Below are positions 57,334 to 64,000 of a stretch of 64,000 nucleotides of DNA, in pieces. The stretch is from Arminella tubonensis. Lineage in GTDB: Bacteria; Pseudomonadota; Alphaproteobacteria; Rhizobiales; Rhizobiaceae. The notes beneath the pieces are model-generated. The model ran no database searches, was not told the DNA's origin, and worked only from the letters and a program-made list of their open reading frames with translations. The translations under genes and the position numbers were made by a program. How positions within the stretch are numbered: position 1 is the first letter of the stretch; every line of letters begins with the position of its first letter. The stretch is taken from the NCBI RefSeq assembly GCF_003240585.1, contig NZ_PCDP01000036.1:310001-374000 (forward strand), given 5' to 3'.

Positions 57334-58802
57334 GCGAGACGGTCTCCGAGCAGAAACTGCATGGCCCGATCGAGCCGGATATGCGGGATGGATAGCGTCA
57401 CGCCGCCGGTCTCGTCCAATTGCGGCGGCCGGAAGCGGACGACGTTCAAGTCAGGCAGGCGCGCCTTGTCCGGACTGCCGTCGAGCGCTTCGAACAGCCA
57501 TTTGGGATTATCGGGCAGGTCGCCGGGAAAGATCGCGGTCTTGCGAAGGCCGTCAAATACCTCGCCGTTGATCTTTTCCTGGTCCATCGGCGTGCCGACG
57601 ATGACGGGGAGCATGTGGCCGTCATTCTTGACCGTTGCCTCGCGGGTGGCGCGGATCGAGGCGAGGGCCATGACGTCGATGCCGGCGCCGCTCATGCCGA
57701 TGCGCTCGATGGCGCGTTCGACAAGGCGCCTTGTCAGGATTTCCAGCCGGTCGTGGCTTTCGTGATGCAGGTGGTCGGCCTTGGTGGCAGCGACCAGCAC
57801 CCGGTCGATGCGGCGGCCGAGAAAAGCGGAGAAGAAGGAGTTTGTCCCCGGGCGAAAGCAGGCGAGCACGTCGCTCAGCGCCCGCTCGAGGTCCTGAACT
57901 GTCTCCGGACCACGGTTGATTGCCTGCAACGCGTCGATGAGGACGATCTGGCGATCGAGGCGGGCAAAGTGCTCGCGGAAGAAGGGTTTCACGACAACCG
58001 ACTTGTAGGCCTCGTAGCGCCGCTCCATCATCGCCCAGAGCGAGCCTCTCAGCGAACTTCCTTCCGACGGTGGTACGAGCGGTGCAAATGTCAGTGCCGG
58101 CGAGCCGTCGAGGTCGCCCGGGAGCAAGAAACGGCCCGGCGGCAGGGTCGACAGCGAGCGTTCATCGGATTTGCAGGCTCGGAGATAGTCAGTAAAGGAG
58201 ATCGCGAGGTCGCGGGCGCGCATTTCGTCGGCAGCAGCACTCACGTCGGCGGAGCGGGCCATCGTCAGCCAGTCGCGCGACAACTCGGCACGAACCCCGG
58301 TCTCGGCCAGCGCCAGCGTCTCTTCGCTGAAGGTGCGATAGTCCTTGGCAAGCAAGGGCAGGTCCAGCAGCCATTCGCCGGGATAGTCGACGATATCGAT
58401 GGAGAGACGTCCCGGCGAAAACAGCCGGTTCCAGCCGCTGGCGCTCTGGTACTCGAGTGTAATGCGCAGCTCTGAAATTGCGCGGGTCGAATCCGGCCAT
58501 ATGCGATCTTTCACCAGCGCGCGGATATGGTCCTCGTATTGAAAGCGCGGAACGGCATCATCGGGTTGTTGCTCGAGCCGAACGGCGGAGACCCGACCCG
58601 ACTGCACCGGCTCGAACAGCGGCAGCCGCCCGCCGTTGAGCAGATTGTGGACCAGCGACGAGATGAACACAGTCTTGCCGGAACGGGAAAGACCGGTGAC
58701 GCCGAGACGGATCGTCGGATTGACGAGGCTCGTCGCCCGATCTGCCAGATTGTCGAAGGCGATCAGCGCGTCGTCGGTGAAGGATGTCAGGCTTGGCGGC
58801 AA
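57330..58802 (-). CDS. YcjX family (DUF463) GTPase-like protein
   Basis: A 490-residue P-loop protein with Walker A GLSRSGKT (37-44) near the N-terminus, followed by DIVDYPGEWLLDLPLL (a G3-like motif) and VAATKADHLHHESHDRL (a TKxD-like G4). YcjX is a stress-inducible nucleotide-binding protein in the phage shock regulon of E. coli, with no clear role. The TTG start at 58802 has GGGATCCCGCC upstream. Cotranscribed with ycjF-like downstream. Confidence 0.9.
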   Translation of the reverse strand: MPPSLTSFTDDALIAFDNLADRATSLVNPTIRLGVTGLSRSGKTVFISSLVHNLLNGGRLPLFEPVQSGRVSAVRLEQQPDDAVPRFQYEDHIRALVKDRIWPDSTRAISELRITLEYQSASGWNRLFSPGRLSIDIVDYPGEWLLDLPLLAKDYRTFSEETLALAETGVRAELSRDWLTMARSADVSAAADEMRARDLAISFTDYLRACKSDERSLSTLPPGRFLLPGDLDGSPALTFAPLVPPSEGSSLRGSLWAMMERRYEAYKSVVVKPFFREHFARLDRQIVLIDALQAINRGPETVQDLERALSDVLACFRPGTNSFFSAFLGRRIDRVLVAATKADHLHHESHDRLEILTRRLVERAIERIGMSGAGIDVMALASIRATREATVKNDGHMLPVIVGTPMDQEKINGEVFDGLRKTAIFPGDLPDNPKWLFEALDGSPDKARLPDLNVVRFRPPQLDETGGVTLSIPHIRLDRAMQFLLGDRLA

Positions 58803-58883
58803 GGCGGGATCCCGGGGTTACGGCTCAAGCGCAATATAGGAAGCGTTGCAAGGCTCGGAAAGGAGCAGGCGGCCGTGCCTTGC

Positions 58884-59393
58884 CTATTCGCTGACGAAGT
58901 CGGCGAGAAGCCAGCCGTTGCTTGCCGCGCCTGCATCCTCAATCGGCTCGAGAACCGCAAGCCCCGCCGTTGGAAAACCCTTCGGCAATGCCTTTGCCAG
59001 TGCGTCGTGGCCAATCAGCGCTTCGAGCGTCTGCAGGATGTTGGGATTGTGCCCGACCAACATCACCGAATTAACCGTTGTCTGCGCTGCCAGAAGGGCC
59101 AGGTAGGTTTCCCGCGTGCCGTTGTAGAGCGAATCCACGAAGCGGAACTCGACGGATGGGTCGAGGGAGCGGCGAACGGCTTCTGCTGTCTGCCGGCATC
59201 GGGCAGCTGTCGAGGAAATGACCAGCTCGGGTCTATATCCCTTGTCAACGGCCTGGTCGGCAACGATCTCCGCTGCCGCAAAGCCATTGTCGTTGAGCGG
59301 GCGGTCAAAGTCCCGCCCTCCGGATTGGGCAGCAGCTGCCTCGGCGTGGCGTAATAGATAAATCCGAAACGGCGGGGGCGAGATGCTGGTCAT
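58884..59393 (-). CDS. SixA-like histidine phosphatase
   Basis: A 169-residue protein of the histidine phosphatase superfamily. The RHG motif is LLRHAEA, with later SSTAARCRQTAEAV and VMLVGHNPNILQTLE histidine. SixA dephosphorylates the ArcB Hpt domain in E. coli; the target here is unknown. ATG 59393 is chosen; a longer in-frame frame to 59459 has no support. It lies 81 bases upstream of ycjX on the same strand. Confidence 0.9.
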   Translation of the reverse strand: MTSISPPPFRIYLLRHAEAAAAQSGGRDFDRPLNDNGFAAAEIVADQAVDKGYRPELVISSTAARCRQTAEAVRRSLDPSVEFRFVDSLYNGTRETYLALLAAQTTVNSVMLVGHNPNILQTLEALIGHDALAKALPKGFPTAGLAVLEPIEDAGAASNGWLLADFVSE

Positions 59394-59674
59394 GGGATAG
59401 ATTTCCAAGGTGAGAATAGTTCCTTGACGTAACGTCTGTAAGGGCGCTGCGTCAACCACGGCCCGTCAAGCAACGTTGCCTGCAAAGCTTCGGTCACGCA
59501 ATGATTACACTCCGGCATAGTTTCAGCGATCGCAAATATATGGTGAAAAAATAGACATTTAGCTGAATTCTGTGACAGATTTAAAATTCTGTTCAGCGCT
59601 TCTATTAGGCTTGAATCGATACCACAGGTTGGGATATACACCCGCCAGATGAGATGTTCTTCAGGAGAATCGCG

Positions 59675-60094
59675 TTGAGTGAGAAGATCGATCTTAGTAG
59701 TTATGTCCCCTCGGAAGACGAGGAGTTCATGAACTCGCAGCAGAAGGCATATTTCCGAGCTAAATTGGTTGCTTGGAGAAATGACATCCTCAGAGAAGCG
59801 CGGGAAACGCTCGAGCATCTAGCCGAGGAAAGTGCCAACCATCCGGATCTCGCCGACAGGGCGTCGTCTGAAACCGACCGCGCCATCGAACTCAGAGCCC
59901 GCGACCGTCAGCGAAAGTTGATTTCGAAAATCGATGCAGCGATGCAGCGGATCGACGATGGGACCTATGGCTATTGCGAGGAAACCGGCGAGCCGATCGG
60001 TCTGAAGAGATTGGATGCCCGGCCGATAGCGACGCTTTCCATCGAGGCGCAAGAGCGCCATGAGCGCCGCGAAAAAGTCTATCGCGACGAATAG
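59675..60094 (+). CDS. dksA: DksA family transcription factor, single-cysteine type
   Basis: A 139-residue protein binding the secondary channel of RNA polymerase. The N-terminal coiled coil shows LADRASSETDRAIELR, including the tip acidic residue region. In the C-terminal zinc-finger region only C101 remains of the four cysteines (YGYCEETGEPIGLKRLDARP), a form known to be functional in Rhodobacter sphaeroides. TTG 59675 is chosen for the AGGAG seven bases upstream. A strong terminator follows the gene. It likely mediates stringent-type control. Confidence 0.92.
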   Translation: MSEKIDLSSYVPSEDEEFMNSQQKAYFRAKLVAWRNDILREARETLEHLAEESANHPDLADRASSETDRAIELRARDRQRKLISKIDAAMQRIDDGTYGYCEETGEPIGLKRLDARPIATLSIEAQERHERREKVYRDE

Positions 60095-60126
60095 TCGGTC
60101 CGCGCAAGCTGATCGAAGAGATGCTA

Positions 60127-60156
60127 GGCACGGCGATCCATCGTCGTGCCTTTTTT
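60127..60156 (+). terminator. Rho-independent terminator after dksA
   Basis: GGCACGGCGAT (60127-60137) pairs with ATCGTCGTGCC (60140-60150), including one G-U pair, followed by TTTTTT. Confidence 0.9.
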
Positions 60157-60226
60157 GCTTTACGTAGCCAGACGCGCCTTTTGCGCCTGAAGAGTGCTTC
60201 CGCGTGGGGTAAGTCGACCCCCAGGC

Positions 60227-61588
60227 CTATTTATCGCGGTTGACGCTCATCTCGCCGAAGATGCGTGCGACTTCGCGCTGCAAGGTGCTGTCCGCGCCGG
60301 TCAGTGGGGCCATTTCGGGATCGCGGCGTTGGCCAGGCACGGGCTGCGCAGCATTCGGGCCTGGAGGAACAGGCGCATTGGGGATGATGCGTTGTGCCGA
60401 CAGATTGTTCGACATTTCCGCTTCGAGGATGCTTTCGAAATCGATGCCGAGGTCGCGCGGCTTTGCGGCCTGAACTGTATCTGTGGAAGCTGTGTCCAAC
60501 GACACGACAGGAGCGGGGGTCTGTCCGGCGTTGCCGTCCTGCGGCGCGACCGGCACGCCATCGGCAACGACCGGCATGCTCTGCGCCGGCGACGACATCT
60601 GCGGCTCGCGCTCTTCCGGGACAAGAACACGGTGGCGGGCTGCGTCGAGGATGTCGGCGGCTTCTGCCTCTTCGTTACGCTGGTACACCGCTGGTTCCGG
60701 CCGGCGTTCGGACCTTATCGACACCGGCTCAGGCGGTTGAGGCTCTTCCACTGGCGGCGGAGGGGGGCGACGGACCGGCTCGAAGGCGGCTGTCTGTTCA
60801 GGACGGTGTCTAGGCTCGAAGGCCGGGACCGACGGCACATGCGGCTTTTCAGTCGGCACCACCGGCGCCGGCGGTTCGACGGCGATGGGATGCGGACTGG
60901 AAAGCTTGATTACCGGAGCGGGATCGTCGGCGAATTTGGCCGGCGGAACAGGAGCTACAACAACCGGCTCCGGTCTTTCCGCCGGCGGGATTTCCGCGCG
61001 TACCGGCTGGACCTCTAACGCAGGGGCCGGGCGATGAGGCGGCTCAGGCGCGGCGGGTTCCGGAGCATATGGTTTTTCAGGTGGACTTGCCGGCTCGGAC
61101 GGGGACTGCGCGACTGCCGGCTTCGGCGGCGCGACCTCGGGCGGGGGCGTCGGCGCTACCGGAGCCGCTGCCACTTCCTCGGCGCTCTCCATTTCAATAG
61201 CGCGGGGCGTTTCTCTGGGTGGTTCGAGGCGCGGAGGTGGGGACATAGTTTCATTGGCGACGAGTGTCTCAAAGGAGGCATTGGGCGCCAGAGCGATTTT
61301 CGCTGCGGAGATGCCGGATTCGATGACGATATCAGTCGGCCCGCCGATCATGATCAAATGTTCGACCCCGTCGCGGCGAACCAGCACAAGTCTGCGGCGG
61401 GCATCGACGGCGGCGGCGTCCAGCACCTGCAGTCGCGGCTGCCGGTTTCGACCGCCTCGCACGAAGGGAGACGGCGCACGGCTGCGCAAGAGCCAAAGAA
61501 CGGCGATCAGGATCAGAAGAGCAATTCCGACCCCGCCTGCTGCGATAAAGAAACGATTACCATAGGCCCCGACGATTTCGTCCAACAT
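60227..61588 (-). CDS. FliO-like membrane protein with a long Pro-rich tail
   Basis: A 453-residue protein with one N-terminal membrane segment (about 14-34), followed by a small FliO/MopB-like beta domain (about 48-95: RLQVLDAAAVDARRRLVLVRRDG and HLIMIGGPTDIVIE). About 350 residues of Pro/Glu/Ala-rich low-complexity sequence follow, and a conserved-looking C-terminus (DLGIDFESILEAEMSNNL). FliO acts in flagellar export, but no flagellar gene is nearby, and such proteins next to dksA/cckA in Rhizobiales are of unknown function. It is convergent with dksA. Confidence 0.7.
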   Translation of the reverse strand: MLDEIVGAYGNRFFIAAGGVGIALLILIAVLWLLRSRAPSPFVRGGRNRQPRLQVLDAAAVDARRRLVLVRRDGVEHLIMIGGPTDIVIESGISAAKIALAPNASFETLVANETMSPPPRLEPPRETPRAIEMESAEEVAAAPVAPTPPPEVAPPKPAVAQSPSEPASPPEKPYAPEPAAPEPPHRPAPALEVQPVRAEIPPAERPEPVVVAPVPPAKFADDPAPVIKLSSPHPIAVEPPAPVVPTEKPHVPSVPAFEPRHRPEQTAAFEPVRRPPPPPVEEPQPPEPVSIRSERRPEPAVYQRNEEAEAADILDAARHRVLVPEEREPQMSSPAQSMPVVADGVPVAPQDGNAGQTPAPVVSLDTASTDTVQAAKPRDLGIDFESILEAEMSNNLSAQRIIPNAPVPPGPNAAQPVPGQRRDPEMAPLTGADSTLQREVARIFGEMSVNRDK

Positions 61589-61939
61589 TCCGCGATACTC
61601 CGTTTTTCCGACGACCGTCGAGGACGGTAGATTTCGACGGCAGCTGCATCACCCCCACCACTGCCCTGATATAACGGCAATCATATGAACAGGTTGCCGC
61701 CTGAGACAAGATGCGATCAGCCTTCACGTGGCGATCGAAGGTCGAATTCGGCGTGCCTTGGCCGTCTTTCGAGGTATATCTGACCAAGCTGGCACAGTTC
61801 CTTGTGAATTCAAGCCTTTCTGGTCACGCGGCGCTTTTTGCCGGTTCGGCAAATTGCTAAGTAAAGATTCGAAGTCCCGATTCTGGGGATCCGTCAAGAC
61901 CATTGCCGGGACGCGGAACCGGGCGGAGGCGAGGGGTCC
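61589..61939. other. 351-base intergenic region upstream of cckA
   Basis: No gene was found between the divergent FliO-like gene and cckA. A perfect small inverted repeat, TTTGCCG-GTT-CGGCAAA (61837-61853), lies about 90 bases before cckA; it could be an operator or a short hairpin. No CtrA consensus was seen. Confidence 0.5.
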
Positions 61940-64000
61940 ATGACGAAGCAGCGTCTGTCCGACGAATATAGCGTGCCGCTGGTGGATCGCGGGGTACGTT
62001 CGGGCACTGTTCTGCGCATCATCCTGCTTGCGCTGGTATTGATTGCGGCCGCAGCCGCGTTCGTCATATTCAAGAATTCGCTCGACAACGAGATGGTGCT
62101 GGGCGCGCTTGGCATCCTTGCCATGGTCGGCATCTTCTTTCTGGTTTCGTCGGTGATCGGCTTTGTCGAGGTCATGCCGCAGACACAGTCCGACAGCCTG
62201 GCGCGGTCTTTCCTCAACAGCCATCCGGACGGCACCCTCATCACCGACGAGAAGGGCCGCATCGTCTATGCCAATGCAGCCTACGGCGATCTGACGGGAG
62301 CCAAGAAGACGACCGAGGTGCAGTCGCTCGAGACTTTGCTGTCGCGCAATCGCGAATCCAACGAGGCGCTCTACCGGCTTTCCAATGGGCTTCGGGAAGG
62401 CAAGGAGGGGCGGGAGGAGTTCCGTCTGCTGAAGCCGCTCGGTCCCGTCGGCAGTAGCGGCTCCGGCGCGCACTGGTACCGGCTGAAGGCACGGACGCTG
62501 CCGGCCGAGGGTGGCAAGGAGCTGCATATCTGGCAGATCACCGACATCACCTCGGAACGCGACGACCAGGAGCGGTTCTTCAAGGAGCTGCAGAACGCGA
62601 TCGATTATCTCGACCATGCACCTGCCGGCTTTTTCTCGGCCGGTCGCAAGGGAGAGATATTCTACCTCAACGCAACGCTCGCCGAATGGCTCGGCCTCGA
62701 TCTTACCAAGTTCAGCCCGGGCTCGATCGCAATCGGAGACCTGGTGGCGGGCGAGGGCCTTGCCTTGATCCAGTCGGTGCAGGCCGAGCCGGGCTTCAAG
62801 AAGACGGTGACGCTCGATCTCGACCTGAAAAGGGCGAACGGCCAGAGCCTGCCGGTGCGGCTGGTGCATAGCGTCACCTCGATGCGCGACGGAGCGCCGG
62901 GCGAAAGCCGGACGATCGTGCTTGGCCGCCAGAAGGACGACGACAACGACCAGTCAGCCTCGGTTGCCGCGATGCGGTTCACGCGCTTTTTCAACAACAC
63001 GCCGATGGCGATCGCCTCCGTCGACGGACAGGGGCGGATATTGCGCACCAATGCGCCGTTCCTGAAGCTGTTCTCCAATGTCGTTTCCCGTGACGATATC
63101 GAGCGGGGCGCGACGCTCGAGACCATCTTCAGCGAAAGCGAAAGGCCGAAGCTCGCCCAGGCTTTTGCCGCTGCCAAGGATCGCCAGGGCGACATCCCGT
63201 CGATCGATTCGCGAAACCCGAATGACGAGACACGACACTTCCGCTTCTACATCAATGCAGTCATCGAGCAGAGCGACGAGGCACCTGAGGAGGCGGCGAT
63301 CGTCTATGCCGTCGAAGTCACCGAGCAGAAGGCGCTCGAGACGCAGATGGCCCAGACCCAGAAGATGAACGCAGTCGGCACGCTTGCCGGCGGCATTGCG
63401 CACGATTTCAACAACGTGCTCACCGCGATCCTGTTGTCTTCCGACCATCTGCTGCTTCAGGCACGGCCGGCCGACGCCAGCTTTGCCGACCTGATGGAAA
63501 TCAAGCGTAACGCCAATCGCGCCGCAGTTCTTGTCCGGCAGTTGCTGGCTTTCTCGCGAAAGCAGACGATGCGGCCAACGGTGCTGAACCTCACCGATGT
63601 CATCGGCGACCTGCGCATGCTGGTCGAACGGCTGCTTTCGGGCACTCGGGTCAAGCTCGACGTTGAATATGGCCGCGATCTCTGGCCTGTCAAAACCGAC
63701 CTTTCGCAGTTTGAGCAGGTGATGATCAATCTCTGCGTCAACGCCCGCGACGCGATGCCGGAGGGCGGCAAGCTGACGCTACGGACGCGTAACCTGCCGG
63801 CCGATGAAGTGCCTGCCTTCAACTACGCATATCTGCCGCATGAGGACATGGTACTCGTCGAAGTCAGCGACAACGGTACGGGTATCGCGCCAGAGATCAT
63901 GGACAAGATCTTTGAACCGTTCTTCACCACAAAGGATGTCGGCAAGGGCACCGGGCTGGGGCTTGCCATGGTCTACGGCATCGTCAAGCAGTCCGGCGGC
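61940..64000 (+). CDS. cckA: cell-cycle hybrid histidine kinase CckA, 3' end outside window
   Basis: The frame is open for 687 codons from ATG 61940 to the window edge. Two membrane segments (about 24-43 and 53-73) are followed by two or three PAS-like domains (around 95-195, 215-310, 345-460) and then the kinase core. The phosphorylated histidine is H488 in [15 protein letters not shown]; the ATP-binding N box ([11 protein letters not shown]), G1 (DNGTGI), F (FEPFFTT) and G2 (GTGLGL) follow. The receiver domain expected in CckA would lie beyond the edge. CckA controls CtrA through ChpT. GGCGAGGGGTCC precedes the start. Confidence 0.93.
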   Translation, partial: MTKQRLSDEYSVPLVDRGVRSGTVLRIILLALVLIAAAAAFVIFKNSLDNEMVLGALGILAMVGIFFLVSSVIGFVEVMPQTQSDSLARSFLNSHPDGTLITDEKGRIVYANAAYGDLTGAKKTTEVQSLETLLSRNRESNEALYRLSNGLREGKEGREEFRLLKPLGPVGSSGSGAHWYRLKARTLPAEGGKELHIWQITDITSERDDQERFFKELQNAIDYLDHAPAGFFSAGRKGEIFYLNATLAEWLGLDLTKFSPGSIAIGDLVAGEGLALIQSVQAEPGFKKTVTLDLDLKRANGQSLPVRLVHSVTSMRDGAPGESRTIVLGRQKDDDNDQSASVAAMRFTRFFNNTPMAIASVDGQGRILRTNAPFLKLFSNVVSRDDIERGATLETIFSESERPKLAQAFAAAKDRQGDIPSIDSRNPNDETRHFRFYINAVIEQSDEAPEEAAIVYAVEVTEQKALETQMAQTQKMNAVGTLAGGIAHDFNNVLTAILLSSDHLLLQARPADASFADLMEIKRNANRAAVLVRQLLAFSRKQTMRPTVLNLTDVIGDLRMLVERLLSGTRVKLDVEYGRDLWPVKTDLSQFEQVMINLCVNARDAMPEGGKLTLRTRNLPADEVPAFNYAYLPHEDMVLVEVSDNGTGIAPEIMDKIFEPFFTTKDVGKGTGLGLAMVYGIVKQSGG

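Overview
The window looks like the main chromosome of an alphaproteobacterium of the order Rhizobiales, in the Rhizobium/Agrobacterium/Sinorhizobium group. The grounds are gene content and order: a malic enzyme with a C-terminal phosphotransacetylase domain beside a LuxI/LuxR pair, bluB behind a cobalamin riboswitch, a PlcP-type phosphoesterase, a 2113-residue Growth Pole Ring (GPR/RgsE) protein, a single-cysteine DksA next to cckA, and CtrA-type TTAA-N7-TTAA sites. No rRNA, tRNA, insertion sequence, prophage or CRISPR array was seen.

Layout. 1-8392: 5' part of a Tad-type pilus-like von Willebrand protein (-), a class II DAHP synthase with an unusual structured leader (+), a GFA-family protein (+), a DUF1003 membrane protein (-), an LTA-synthase-like sulfatase (-), NAD synthetase and a TolB-like propeller protein (+). 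8393-9508: cobalamin riboswitch and bluB. 9509-16082: a probable accessory block holding a repeat-rich coiled-coil lipoprotein and two tandem Tat-exported phospholipases C, with two copies of a Pho-box promoter. 16197-24978: a DUF2865 protein, luxI, luxR, malic enzyme, plcP, an MFS transporter and an enolase-family epimerase. 25091-31228: an Mla-type lipid transport operon (permease, ATPase, MCE protein, lipoprotein), an SRPBCC protein and gnd. 31303-44485: a LacI regulator divergent from an ABC importer with beta-mannosidase, isomerase, dehydrogenase, aldo/keto reductase and GH43 beta-xylosidase, probably for plant beta-mannoside/xyloside fragments. 44674-52786: RcnB-like protein, GPR, an Hpt protein behind CtrA sites, and a ferredoxin. 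52808-64000: a candidate small RNA, a DUF922 protein, folP-folB-folK, a leftward group (sixA-like, ycjX, ycjF, secreted protein), dksA, a FliO-like membrane protein, and the first 687 codons of cckA.

How it works together. Phosphate and lipid metabolism is the main theme. Pho-box-like direct repeats precede the lipoprotein/phospholipase unit, the second phospholipase, plcP, and the sulfatase/nadE divergent region. Several genes carry structured leaders: the aroG leader with mutually exclusive helices, the bluB riboswitch, and a luxI hairpin that covers the ribosome binding site. Polarity and cell-cycle genes (GPR, Hpt protein, cckA) sit in the right-hand third.

All identifications come from reading the sequence and from remembered family motifs; no database search was run. 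Remarks on gene order in Sinorhizobium meliloti are from memory.
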